Below, piece after piece: positions 12,330 through 25,070 of a stretch of DNA of 64,000 nt. The notes under the pieces were generated by a model. The model saw only the letters and a program-made list of their open reading frames with translations, was not told where the DNA came from and did not search any database. Numbering within the stretch: the first letter of the stretch is position 1; every line of letters starts with the position of its first letter. The position numbers and the translations under genes are program-made. The stretch is from Acridotheres tristis (lineage: Eukaryota > Chordata > Aves > Passeriformes > Sturnidae), in assembly GCA_037013685.1 (NCBI GenBank), contig CM072892.1:15071501-15135500 (forward strand), read 5' to 3'.

Positions 12330-12480
12330 ATCACTCAGGGTGAGCCCCAGAAGTCATGCTCCAAGCCTGTAGCAGAGAAATTTACAGAGAGCTGCCAGGA
12401 AATTTGCCAGTGCAGGCCACCTCCACTGTTACCACCACCTCCTCCACCTCCACCGCCCCCGAGGTTGCTAGCCGTGCCAA
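12330..12480 (+). CDS. PRIMA1: PRIMA1, proline-rich attachment domain exon
   Basis: This exon encodes residues 32-81 plus the first base of codon 82. It begins ITQGEPQKSCSK and contains cysteines at 41, 53, 57 and 59. Next come R-PPP-LL and ten consecutive prolines (66-75), then RLLAVP. This is the proline-rich attachment domain (PRAD): in the known family, the proline stretch is wrapped by the four C-terminal tryptophan helices of an acetylcholinesterase tetramer, and the cysteines disulphide-bond to the catalytic subunits. The first base after the acceptor continues the phase-0 frame of the previous exon, and the donor CCAA|GTAAGT is near-perfect. Compared with the human protein as I remember it, the spacing between the first and second cysteines is five residues longer (K-PVAEKF-T against K-V-T). 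Proline-run length is unchanged. Confidence 0.96.
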
Positions 12481-15400
12481 GTAAGTAGCCACTGGTACAC
12501 TTGTGGTGTGCTGAAGGAGGGCAAAGCCATGGGGACACCTGGACAGACAAGAGAAAGGATGTGGGAAAGGGCACAGCAAGCTCATTTGTCATTTTCCACT
12601 TAGCAAATGGAAGAAGAAATGCTCTCAATAGAGATGGAGATCTGTTTTCTGATCAATGAATAATGCTTGGCTTTTGGAGGAAAGCCAGAGAAATTCCCTC
12701 CTTTCATTGTGTTACATATGATTCCCTGGATTTAAATGGTTCCCTAATCCCCTAGCCCTGGGAAATGCTTTCCTACAGAGACATAGTGCTGTGCTGCCCC
12801 TCGAGTTGCATGACCCCACTTTTTGCCAGGTGTGCAGCTTGAAGGTCTGAGTGCTCCAAGGCAAATTAATTTATAAGCAGACAAAAATCCAAACACTCTG
12901 TCTAGACCATTCAGTATGTTTGACTGTTGTCAAGACACTGGAGCACTACAGTTTACCATAGTAGTGAGTCAGGCTCACTGGCTTTAAATTGCTTACAACT
13001 GTTACAAAAATAGGAGGCATGTCAGGAGTCAATGGCAAGTGAGCAGTTTTCCCACTAATGCACATACAGGATAAGACTCATCTCTTTCTCTTCATACAAA
13101 TCAGTGCTTCCAAGCCTTACCCAGTGCATCTGAGCTCCTCCTTATTTCCAGCCATACATCCCCATGCCCAGCACACTTGGTGCCTTCAGTTCCTGCTGGC
13201 TAGCTCTGCAGCTGCTTTCCACACCAGTATTCCTGTGATCTCTGACATACAGATAATTTCTGGAGAGTGATATCTGTTCCCCATGGTCTCTTCCCAGTTC
13301 TATATGCTCCCACTGGGTTCAGGGACACAGACTGGGTCCTGGGTGTTTGGTATTCCAGTAAATCTCCTTAACGCTTATGCATTTTCATAAATTCCTCTCT
13401 CCCTATAAGGCTGCCTGTTAATTCTTCTCCCTGCTTATATAAACTCTCCTGGGAGCAGTGTTGCAAAGTGTATCCAGTATCCTCAGCATTTCCCCCAAGG
13501 AAAAATAAATCATTAGGTATCATCATCTGGCTCTTTGTCTTTATCAGCACCATCTCCAGATGTGCAGAAGACATGAAGAAAGCTTCTGCATAGCTTTTAG
13601 TCAGGCAGAGGACAGGCAGGATTCTTCAGTGTCTTTTCTGCCAGGAGCATGCTTTGTACTTGTGCTACACTGCAGAAAATTAAGGCAAAGGAAGAGAAAA
13701 ACCAACAGTGAAACACTTGGGAAAGGAAGTACAAAGACAGCTGGGAAGGCAGAGAGGGATAGTTTTTATAGCAGGAAAAATCTCTTCCAATGTTCAGGAA
13801 AACGTCATGGTCAGTAATATGGAAAAGTATCTTGGTCTTTGTGTCACAGCCAGAAAATAAAGTACTTTGTCACTCTCTTTTCTTGTGCCTGGGGTACCCT
13901 GTTGCCCTGAGGGGGATGCAATGTGGCAGAGTGTTAGCACAGGGACGAGCCCTGCTGACCACCTGCACTGGGAAGGGAGCACCACTGCCAGGCTGCTTCC
14001 TCTCCATCAGGCAGCTGCTCTGAGTGCATGGGTTTGTCCCCTGTCAAGTGGGAAGTAAATCATGTCAGAAATAAAGAAGTCTGTCACACATTGCAGAAAG
14101 AAGAACAAGAAATCAAATGGATCTGTGACTGGGATAGCCTGATGCTTTCTCAGGCTGGATTGCCAGGTGCTAACACAGCTCTAAAAATGGGCTATATAAA
14201 TCCAGATGACTAATATTTTAGCAAGTGGCTTCATTTCAAATACAATGAAAAAAAAAGAGATTGAACATTTCTTTTACTGGTAAACTTTAGAGTAGCAATC
14301 AAGTGTCTCATCTTGAATGATGCTTTCATTATCATCAGCTGTCTGGGCACTGTGATTTAGTCCGTGTGTACAGCAATCCCCTTCCTTGGGAGAAAGAATG
14401 AGCCTCATGGTTAAATATTGATGTTATAGACACTGCTTTTAAGTGGTATTCAGAGGAGAGGGAAGTAAAGAGCCAAAAGCTATTGTGAAGTGGTTGATGC
14501 TAGACTTGCACTTTGCACTTTCTAAGTGAATAAAGTTTAGTACTGGAAAGACATCTGCAAAAAAAATCAGTCCAGGAGCTGCAAGATTTTTACCTTTACA
14601 ATGTGCAGTGTCTGTGCCATGAGATACCATGTAAAGATGTTGAAAGTGCTCTCCGAGCTTTATGAGCCACGAAAGCCTGCAGTCTGCTAGGTACTGTCCT
14701 TAAAAGCTCTCTCTGAAATCAAGTTGAATGTTGCTGGAGACTTAGATCAACTCTAAAGCAGCTACCATGGTTTGGGCTGGAAGATTAAAGCCTATAGATG
14801 CAAAAATCCTGTCACTCCAGTCACTACAGACACTGACAGGTCAGTTATCTACTATATGAAGCATCTAGTGCTCTTTGACATGGCCTCCAGCTGCTGTTGT
14901 GGAAAATCAAAGAACCCTCTGATGTGTCCTCTCTATTAGTCTTACCTGATTGTTTTACAAATCCTACTTGGTTGTATGGGATGGCACCACATAACTGTTT
15001 GTGAGCAGCTGAATCACTCCCTGGAAGGCTTTTATTGTGCTTGAGGACTTTTAGGAACAATTATAGTACATTTAGTGTCTCTTTAGACACTTCAATATTG
15101 ACAGGTTGATCCAGCAACAAATCTTTAGCCTGGCTTCCTGCAGATAGATTTATACAAAATCTATTAAATGCAGGGAATCCTGGAATTCACATATTATAAT
15201 AACTGGCAAATGCTGTGTTTACTCTGAAGGGAAATAACCAAATTCCCTCTGCAGAAAATGAGTAGAATCGCACAGCTTAGTGGCAGTGTAAAATCACAAG
15301 TAGTGTTAGGAGCACCAGCTTTCCCTGGTTTAGGAGACACCTCCCTGTTGCAGTTGTGTATTTACATCAAGAATGTGTGGGGAGTGTTTCAGCACATCTG

Positions 15401-17189
15401 AGGAGGCACTGAATAAATGAATGAAACTGTATGAGTATGGGAAATTAAATAGACTGCTTTTGTCCTCCTTCAGGGATGACCCCAGGTCTCCTTTCCCCAC
15501 ATTTGTAGCTCCTTCACATGGACCACTTGCATTTATGGCACCACATGCATCCAACCCCTGCTCCTGCCTCCACTGCCTCTGCTCTGCAGCCAATTCCACC
15601 ATGGCATAACCTGTTCTCCTCCAGGGAGTCCATCTGCCTTACAGTGTCTGATTGAAAGCTACCATCAGCCATGCTGCTCCCTGTGCATGCTGGGTCTCTC
15701 AGTATTGCTCATTCACCCTTACCTTTTTCTGCAAAGTGGGACACATGGACTATCTGAGTTTTGAGTTTCCTGAGCTTCATTTCAGATGCAGTTTTTTGTC
15801 ATCCCATTGAGATACTGCTGTCTGATTGGATATAGATGTGTACCTTACCAAGGGGCTCTGAGGAGAGGGACTCCAGCCCGTTTTAGAAGGAACTAGGATG
15901 GTGGGGACTGTGTGATGGTGAGGACTGTCAGGAGACATGGTCCCTGAGACCATGGCAGCTCCTCCAGACTGTTTGGCACATTGATGTTTCCGGAGTAACT
16001 CTCCTAATGCAAGCAGCAGCCTGCTCTTTAACCCATGCCTAGAAAACCACTCATTGATGAAGTGAAGGGAAAGCTCATGAGGCTCTAAGGGGCCTAAGGC
16101 CAACTAAACTTAGATGCAAACAGCAAAGGAAGAAGGAACTTTCAATGAAATTGAGTGTGCTCCCTAGATATGTCTGTAATGACCTGAAGGCCATAGAGAT
16201 GCTCAGAACCTGGCCTTTAATTAACTATGTCTTTTTCTCTCCATCTGCTTTTCTCCTTGTCTCTGGATTTCAGCCAAGACTAAGACAAGGTGGATGGAAT
16301 ACTTGTTTAGACAGCATTTCTAACCCGGCTTCATGGACCCATGAGATTAAGCTAGTTCAAATGATGTTGACCCTTAAAAATCTGAAAAACTGCTGTTGTC
16401 AACCCCTAAATACTCTGTGAGCAGGCAGGTTTCTCCGGAGGCCTTGCCAAGAAGAAAGGACTTTATCTGGAAGTAAAAGCTAGGCTTTCAAAACAGGAAA
16501 GGGGAAGGGGTTAGAACTAGATATACACTGTAGTCAGTATCAGTTTTAACCTGTGTAAGGTCTTATGAAAAAAAAATCAGAAGTGACTTCTTTAAAATGG
16601 TACAAGGAACAGAAAGAATTTTCTTGCATGTTCTCCTCACTAGTTGGTGAGCAACATTTGCTGTCTCTGCTCTACCCTTCTCCCATATTGGGTGAGAAGT
16701 CCATGGTGTCTGCTCTCTGGGTGAAGGAGTCAAACTTTGCTTCAGTCAAAATTTAGAGGAGGAAACTGAAGCTGAGTCAGGATACAGGAACGAGTCTCTG
16801 ACGTTTGGTTGCTCGCACATAGGTACAGAGTGAAGTCTTTACAGCTCCTGACCTTAGTGGAAGTTTGCCCTGAGCTGTCAGCTGAGATCAAGCACAATCA
16901 TGTCAGTGCAAAGCCAAAGTGAATGACATCACTGCAGAGGACTCTAATCTCCATGCAGTAATTGTATCATTTTGTTTTTCAGAGTGAAATCTTTATCTCT
17001 GGAGACAGAGCATCTAATTTACTAATTATTTGGGCTAGTGGAAATGCCAAAATAAATACGACCAACTACCAGAAGGGTGAAACCTTTTGGCAGCTAAATA
17101 AGCTCAGATGTACAGCTTAATTTCAGAAAGCATGCAGGGTCCCTTCAGTGCAAGTAGGAAAGCTAAGGACATTCAGATCTTTTGGGACT

Positions 17190-18108
17190 GATCATCGATT
17201 CATGGAATGGTTCAGGTTAAACGGGACTGTAAAGATCATCTAGTTTTACCCCCCTGCAATGGGCAGTGATAGCTTCCCCTAGACCAGGTTCTTCAAAGCC
17301 CCATCCAAACTGGCCTTGAACACTTCCAGGGATGGAAAATCCATAGTTTCTCTGGACAGCATGTTCCAGCGCCTTAGTAAAAAATTCTTCCTAACATCTA
17401 ATCTAAATTTATGCTCTTCCAGTTTAAATCCATTACCCCTAGTCCTTAGCCCTTGTAAAATGTCCCTTTCCAGCTTTCTTGTAGGCTCCCTTCAAGTGCT
17501 GTATGATGCTATAAAGTCTCTCAGCCTGTCTCACAGAAGAGATGCTCCAGCCCTCCAACCATCTTCGTGCCCCCTCCATGTCCCCCTTATACTGGCCCCA
17601 GAGTTGATCATGGTACTGCAGATGGGGTCTCATGGGAGTGGCCTAGAGGGGAGAATCCCCTCCTTCGACCTGCTGGTCACATTTGTGTTGGTGCACTCGG
17701 GGCACACTCGGCTTTCTGGGCTGTGAGCACACATTGCCAGGTCGTGTCAAACTTCTTGTCCACCAGCACCCCTAAGTCTTTCACGTCAGGGCTGCTCTTA
17801 GTCTGTTGTCTTCTCTGTTTGTACTCAGGATGGCCCTGACATGGGTGCAGGACCTTGTTGTTCACAAGGTTTGCACACACCCACTGCTCCAACCTGCCAG
17901 GGTCCCTCTGGATGGCACCTCTTCCCCCTGAATGGCATCTGCTCCCTCTGGGTGGCATCCATTCCCTCCAGCATGTTGACTGCATGACACATCTTGGTGC
18001 CATCAGCAACTTTGCTGAGGATGTGCTCGATCCCACTGTCTGTGTTGCTGACACAGATGTTAAACAGCACCAGTCCCCTGAGGAATGCCACTCATCTCTG
18101 GACTGTCA
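17190..18108 (-). mobile_element. CR1 LINE fragment, reverse transcriptase 3' part and 3' end
   Basis: On the minus strand this reads as the 3' part of a CR1 non-LTR retrotransposon. The pieces recognised are LFNI-x-DSGIEHILSKVADGTK (the reverse transcriptase active-site region), LEGMDATQRE, DLGVLVDKKFD, a CALTAQKA-like segment, RPHLQYHDQLWG and LKGAYKKAGKGHFTRA. The untranslated end lies at the left edge. The frame is broken several times, so it is a dead, 5'-truncated copy. The conserved ADD of the family active site reads ADG here. A local triplication of about 20 bp lies inside it at 17904-17963. Confidence 0.93.
17904..17963. repeat. Three ~20-bp tandem units inside the CR1 copy
   Basis: Three consecutive imperfect units, each of the form CCCTCTGG-ATGGCATC-CTTC, start at 17904, 17925 and 17944. 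The family consensus, as I recall it, has a single unit at this place. They keep the minus-strand frame over part of their length (CHPEG, MPFRGK and MDATQRE segments). Confidence 0.7.
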
Positions 18109-20739
18109 CAATGTGTGTATATTAGGCAGGAATCTGAAGAACAGGAATAGTCTGGAACTTCTTAAACTTAGTGTAGGTTTCCAAGTAACCAAAGTTTTCA
18201 GATTTGTCTTGCTAGTTGTTAAAATGGCCTTACACAGCAAGAACTTGTTATAGAAATAAACATCGTATGGCTCTAGGACATAAAAGAATAAGAAATGGGT
18301 TTTCTTTAGGATTTTCTAGGTCCCAAATCCTGATTGTAGAATGCACAAGTCCTTCAGTGTGGACTCAAAGAATGAGTTTGAACCTTATGCTGAATGCTGT
18401 CTCCACATCGCTATTCCAGCAGAAAATCTGAGCATGGTCCTGATGCTCACCACTACATTTCTCCTACTTGGATGCTGATGCATTTGCCTACTTAATGCCT
18501 GAAGAACTTTTGTCCTTGTCAGAGGTCGATTGTCCCCCAGGAGTTGAGGGGAAGCTGTGACTGCAAAATGAGTTGAAGTCTTCCTGGAGGCCACAATGTG
18601 TCTTCAAATATGAGATGCCCAGTAATCATCCTGGGTCAGTCTGATGAAGGCTGCTGCAACAGGAGCTGAGCATCGCAGAGAGTTCTAAGTTCCCCTTTGG
18701 TTTGCATTTTATCTTATAAGGACTTCCTATCTTTACAAGCACCTACTGCAAAGCTGCTGGCCTTAAGGGCTCAGCTGGCAGGACCAGGCTTCACCTACTG
18801 CCCTTCGGCCTGAAACACTTGTTCAGAGTGGTTTTGAGATATTTGGACATATTTGACCAATCTTGGGTGGATTTCTCCCAAGTGATGCCCGAAGGGATTG
18901 TTAGCAATTGGCAATTGGCAGGGCTGGGTTTGTTTTATAATATGGGGAAGACATCTCCCTCCATCCTGCATACAACATAGTGACTACAAACACTGACCAG
19001 CAGAGAACTACAGTAGCCCCAAAATGGCAGGGGACCATTGTCTCCTGCATGGAGACATTTACAGTAGTGACTGCTACTGCGAGAGCAAGTCTGGTCTAGA
19101 CAGTGACTTTTTTTAAATGCAAACAGAATGCTGAAACAGGGAAGCCCTTCCAGTTTTGGTAACACAGCTGTCATACTGTGAATTGCAGTCTTGTGTGAGA
19201 GCATTGTTCATAATTTACAAAGCAAAACCAAAATTCAATTCTTGTCATCTCCCGCATATGCTTTAGTGTACTGGAAGAATGTGACTGTCAGAACTGGCTG
19301 TAGGATTCTGAGGCTTTCACATCTAAATTTAACTCCAACTCTGCAGCCTGGAGCCATGGATGATGGCAGAAGTAGAGCCTAGTCCAGGTGCCCATCATAC
19401 TGTTTCCCCATCACAGACACTACCTTCACTCTTAGCACAGTGAACCAAATCATTAAACATCCAAGACTGGATTAAGCAGAATTCACCCATCTAAATCAGA
19501 AATGCAGTGATTGGATTTTCTGCCTCAAAATGCAGACACTCTGATTTTGTCACCAAAGACATAAAGACTTCCAAATCTTGCTAATTTTTTTCCATTTAGC
19601 ACAGTTATTTCTGGTGTAGGAATAAAAGTTACAAGTCCTCACCTCTTAGTCAAAATGAGAAAATCATTTATGGTGAGGAGATTTCTTAAGCAGTAATCAA
19701 ATACAAAATTTGAAATAGTTTGAGCATCTGAGATGTTATATTAAGTCTGAAGAGCAGGATTAGTGACTAGAAAGCAGGTAAGACTGGAAAGGTTCATACT
19801 AATACTTTCATGATAGGATTCTGCTGTCACTCTTTCACCTAACATCTCCTTATATTGAGTTGTTGTAAAATCTGTCTTTCTGTTTGAAACACTGGTAAGA
19901 CCAGATGGTCAATCACAGCTTTCAGTGCTTTCCCATTTTAGAGTTTTGCATCACAATAAATTCTGAAATGTTTTGTCAAGTCTGATTGTTATTTAGGCAA
20001 GTGAGGGATATCTCCCCTGTTCTTGGAGGGGAGCATATTTGTTTTGAATTTTTCATACAGTAATAAATTGATATTATGGAAAAATCCTCTCTCTTGAAAA
20101 TGCATTTTGAAGTATTTAAAAGTAAGAGCCTCAGGCCAGATTTTGCAGTGCAAGAATCAGTGGGAGTTCTGTTGTCTATAGATTAAAAGCATTGTCTAAT
20201 TTTAAAAAGAGCCAGCACATATTAGACTGGTTCTGCAATAGAACAGTCATGCCTACTCTGAGATGCATACTCCAACATCTTGATTTTTTTTTTAAATAGA
20301 AGTTGGCTAACCTAAAGACATTAATTCCTATTGTGGATGGCAGACCATTTGTACATGCCTACCATTTCACTGATTAAGAAGATAACAAATCTTCAGTGAA
20401 GCTACTGATGAGTCAGAGGCTGCTGATTTACAAGTAATTGTAGGTTCACCTGCCCCTGGCAGAAGGAGTTGTGCCTCATCTTGACAAGTCAGAAGTAAAT
20501 GCTTAATTGGCACAAGCTGTTCCAGCAGGAAGGGCTAAGCAGCTGACCTCTGTAAAGCAGACCTACAGAAATATGTTCTTGTAAGGGTTTTGTGCATTGT
20601 ATAGATATGAACATGATATAAAGGTGTTGCTTTGCTTGTGTAATTTCAACTTAAGGGTAATATTTAAGTCAATGTAGCAGGTCAAGGAAGCAGTAGTCTG
20701 GAAACTTAGGATGTTATCCCAAAGTGAGGACACAGTGTC

Positions 20740-21700
20740 CATTAATATACTATGAATATTGGCTAATAACTGATGCTGCTGCTTCCAAAATCTGTCATTA
20801 ATAATTATGCAAGTTAATTTAACCCTTCCACTAGTAAATCATATTGCATTATAACTACATAAATATAGCAGCAAATTGTGGATCCCTAATGGCTGTTTAA
20901 ATGAATTATTTTATTTTTTTGAAGTGTCTTTTAAATTGAGCTGTTATTTAACCAATTCATTGGTTAGAAATAATTTTAGACAAAGATTTGTTCCTTGACA
21001 AACGCTGCTATTAAACTGGACTTTTACCAATGGAGCAGATTCTCTTGAATCATCCCTGGACATTTTCCTTTCCTTCCGGAAGCGATGCATATTTTTATTT
21101 CATAGCCATTATCAAAGGAAATGACTATCAGTGGAGCACAGGGAGGGTTTGGTTTAACTCTTGTTTCAATTTGGCAAGGTGCAGGTGCTCTGCCTCAGCT
21201 TTTCAGGGTATCAGTGTGCATGGGGGCTGACCAGTGCTGTAGGTTCAGTAGGGAGTCATGGTCTGTGTAAAGCCTGGAGGCAGTGCAGATAGCAACCTGT
21301 AACCAATTTGCTTGCATTTGTGACTGTAAAGAAACCTGTGCCTTGTCTTTTAGCTATCAGGGAGTTCCAAATATACTGAGTGGTGATTGAGGACTTCATC
21401 TTGAGGACTTCATGGTGAAATGCCTCGATCTGTTAATGTGATGTAATTGTCTTTTTAAGTGGTCTGTATTTTATGGAAACTACATGAAAAATTATTAGTC
21501 GATAAATTTAATTTTACTTATATTAGAATTAAATTTACACCTGGTTTGGAAGGCCTTTCACATTTCAGTTCCAATTTACTCTGGGTGGGTCATCAATTTA
21601 ATTTCCCTTAAGTTAAATCTGAATACAATTTGGAAAAGGAACTCAAGAGCAGTAAGTATGGGAATTATTAATTAATCCGTTCAGGGATGTCTTTAAGTGA
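20740..21700. promoter_or_regulatory. AT-rich segment dense in TAAT-type motifs (candidate regulatory)
   Basis: The segment contains many homeodomain-type cores, for example TTAATAATTATGC near 20798 and ATTAATTAATCC near 21666, without an obvious transposable element. AT richness alone produces such motifs, so this is only a candidate. It also includes a 66-codon open frame at 21030-21230 that has no recognisable features. Confidence 0.15.
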
Positions 21701-22804
21701 TGACTGTAGCCCTCAATTCCAGCAATAACTGAGTTGTTGAAGTGATACAAGGAATAAACCACATAATATCAAACAGGAGGATTATGTTTATATAGATGCC
21801 ATACATCAAGAGAAGTATCAGCTACATAGTCAGTTGGCTGTTCTCTAAAACTTAGACATATGACTTGCAATATGGCTTTCTTTGTAAAGTGAACTCTTTA
21901 GAGCCATCTTCACTTACAGATCTAAAGTATATTTCTGTTATAGTCACTCTCTTCATATAATGGGGTGCCCAGTAGGCAAACCATTTCTTTTCAGAGATGG
22001 ACACAAACCAGTACCTTAGAAACTGTCCTATTAACACATTAGGAAAATATGCAGAGTATTTCCAAGTCTTCCACAATCTGTTTTAGGAAATTCAGTCTGC
22101 AGTTGGTGTTGTCTTAGACTTTCCTGAAGGCACTAATTTGAGAAAGCATCAGCACTAAGACATGAGGTTTGTCTAATCTTTGCTATTACCTAGAGGCTCT
22201 TAAGCCCTTAAAAAAACTGTTAAGGATCTACAAGATAATGTCTTAATACCAGTAGCACAGAATTTTATTCACTTTGCCTAGGTTGTGACTGATCACACCA
22301 CTCATGTGAATACTATGGAACTCTAAGAAGTTGTGCAAATCTGGACTTTAATTCAATCAGTATATAAAACATTATTCCTAGGAAATCTGTCATCTTTCCG
22401 TGGGATTGAATCTGCCAGCCTGAGGTATCTCATTAATCATTTCCTGGTGAAAGACTGGTCATCATTGTAAGAGTGTAGACTCCTGAAATCATGTTTCAGC
22501 TGTTTGAATTTCAGACTGTGTCATCCCTCTTTGGAAGGTTTGTTCACTGTAAGAGCTGAAAGACTGATAAGCTTTCAGAGGGCTTGAGGGTGACATACTG
22601 TGACTCCCACAAAGGAGATATCTTGTCCACCCTCCAGGGAATGGATGGAAAAAGCATCCAGGGTGCTGCTTCCCCCTCTGCCACCAACGTGCTGGGAGAT
22701 CTCAACAGAGTCAACTACAATATCAGACACCCAGAGTTGTATCTGAAATAGAGATATGTCTTCATCTCTGTAAACTTTGTATTTGAGACCAGTGGATGTC
22801 AAGC

Positions 22805-22842
22805 ACTGAAGATGATGATGATGATTGATTATTATTATTACT
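22805..22842. repeat. (GAT)n/(ATT)n microsatellite
   Basis: Short consecutive GAT units are followed by ATT units. On the minus strand these encode runs of I and H in a chance frame. Confidence 0.8.
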
Positions 22843-23945
22843 AGGCTCAAACGTAGCGGTGATTGCTGTAGAATTGATCAGCTCTGTCTGGTCCCATGGA
22901 AGAGGAGGCTGTACCATCACACAGTGAGGACTGTGACAGGAGTAAGATGCAGCACACCATCGCCATGCAGCAATTAATGAAAGGAGGCAGCCTGAGGGGC
23001 TGGACATGAACGCACACTAAATAAAAAGCACTGTGGCTTGTCTTATTACTCCTTTGCCAATGATGATACAGCTTCAGCAAAACCCTGGTAAAGGAGATTA
23101 TATCAGCAGGTAAGGGAATTAACACCCTGGAAAGGCTATCACTATCTGTGCTTACAGTGTCCATACAACTGCTACTACCACAGGACCTTAACAGGCTCAC
23201 CAGAACTTGCCTTCATGGCACCTTTGGGGCATGGATTTCATCCAAGGGTACCTGAGGCACAGTGGAAGCAAGGGCTACTTTTTAAGGGTTTTTATCACCT
23301 AAAAATGCAGATAAATGCTGAATGAGCTCTCCAAACCATTTAGGGGTCTCAGTAAGTGTCCCAAGCCACCTTATTTTGGAGTGGATAGATGTTTTCTCTG
23401 TGCTGTTTACTAATCACTTCCTCACTATTGATCTGAGGTGAGGCCAGCAGGTCACAAGGGTGGATGAGGCAATTTTCCTACTTAATGTCTTTGCTCTTTG
23501 GCAGTTGCCTGCCCATGAATTGCCCTCTGCAGCTGTACTGCCCCACAAAGGAGCCTATCTCTCCCTGAAATTCCTGGTACTGGTGATGAGCCCATCTTCT
23601 GCCCCAAAACAGCACTGAAACAGCCTGAAAGCAAGACAGGTTGACTGGGGGAGAAACTGTCCAGAAGATTCATTTCTTTTTATGCCTATTTTACTGCAGT
23701 GGACCTGGGAGGTGATATTGGCTATGGGACTGAGGGGGGAAAATCCATGTCCTATACCTACTGAGTTCCATTTTGGAAGCAATCATTTATTTCTTTCCTT
23801 AGTTCCTACTTTTGTTTGATGTCAGATGGCTCAGGGCACAGTGCCATAAGCCTGCAAGAAAAGATAGTCCTTTTCCCTGGCAGCTTGAAGAAGTTTCCAT
23901 ACATCTGATTCCCAGAAGCAAACTTCCTCCTGCCAGTATTGAAGT

Positions 23946-24325
23946 TATTCACAGAGTCACAGAATATTCAGATTGGAAAAGACCTTTGAGATCAAGTCCA
24001 ACCTATGACCAGACACCTTGTCAACCAGACCATGGCACTAAGAGCCACATTTAGTCTTTCCTCAAACACCTCCAGGGATGGTGACTCCACCACCTCCCTG
24101 GGCAGCCCATTCCAATGCCCAATCACACTTTTTGTGAAGAGCTTCTTCCTGATGTCCAACCTAAACCTTCCCTGCTTCAGCTTAAGACTGTCCTCTTGTC
24201 CTATTGCTGGTTTCCTGAGAGAAGATAGTGACCCTCAGCTGGCAACAACTCCTCTCAGGTAGTTGTAGAGAGTAGTCAGGTCTCCCCTGAGCTTCCTTTT
24301 CTCCAGGCTAAACAACCCCAGATAT
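23946..24325 (-). mobile_element. CR1 LINE fragment, 3' end
   Basis: The + strand reads as the reverse complement of a CR1 3' end: CACAGAATATTCAGATTGG, AAGTCCAACC, CACCTCCAGGGATGGTGACT, TTCTTCCTGATGTCCAACC and TCTCCAGGCTAAACAACCCC, in the usual order. It lacks the reverse transcriptase domain and is non-functional. A TG-rich simple repeat (about 24325-24358) abuts its right end. Confidence 0.93.
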
Positions 24326-24358
24326 CTGTATGCATGTCTGTGTGCATGTGTGTGCTTG
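24325..24358. repeat. Imperfect (TG)n repeat
   Basis: A short TGTGTGCATGTGTGTG-type run lies directly next to the broken end of the CR1 fragment. Confidence 0.7.
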
Positions 24359-24929
24359 TAAACAGAAATAAGCCCAAGTGTGCTGAAATGGCAGACTTAG
24401 CACGAAGGTCCAGTGTTTTCAGGCCTCCTTTTTTCTGGATGTTTTTTCACTTTCATCACTGTAACATGATGAGGCCACACAGTTTGGTAGGACAAGCAGA
24501 TTATGTTTAGCACTGATGTTTCCCCACTGAAGAATTGCAAGTGCTCATAACATGCCTGTGCACATCACTTGCCACTGAAGAGTTAGACTGTGTGTTTGTG
24601 CAATGAAGTGGATGGTACTGTGCTGGCACATCTCTGTGTCTCTCAGTGATGCCTCTGTTTAAAAGAACTGAGAATTACTGTCTCCAGGTCAGAGCTGTGC
24701 TCTGCTGTTCTGTCACAGACTGTGGCCTTGCTGCTGTGTTTCCTTGAATTGGTTGACAGAAAGGTCAGGTAATTACAGCTAGTTCTTGTAGAAATATAGA
24801 TGAAGTAATTACAAATGGGCGTGTCTATTCTATGAAAGAATTGGAGAAGAAATAGCAACAGTGCTGACATGCAGCTATATGTTGCACATGTTATCCCTAC
24901 ACCTTGCAACCGTTTAGAAAGACGGAACC

Positions 24930-25070
24930 ACTCTTCCCATCCCAGAGAAGGAGAAACAAGGCTGGAGTGGAAATTGTCCCAAAATCACCCAGCAAGCAAG
25001 GAGAAGAACTGAGCCTGGAACCCACATGCCGAGGGGAATTTGTCTTCTGCAGTGACATGCTGCCTAAGTA
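24930..25070 (-). mobile_element. MIR-like SINE remnant
   Basis: The + strand resembles a reversed MIR core. It has GAGAAGGAGAAACAAGGCTGG, a TTGTCCCAAAATCACCCAGCAAG segment (compare TTGCCCAAGGTCACACAGC), GAACTGAGCCTGGAACCC and a CAGTGACATGCTGCC-like end. The similarity is diluted, as expected of a very old insertion. A 99-codon frame at 24904-25203 overlaps it and is therefore unlikely to be a gene. Confidence 0.5.

Noticed and set aside
17439..18253. Overlapping frames on both strands near 17.4-18.2 kb as genes
   Set aside because: They are pieces of a broken minus-strand CR1 retrotransposon and its antisense shadow.
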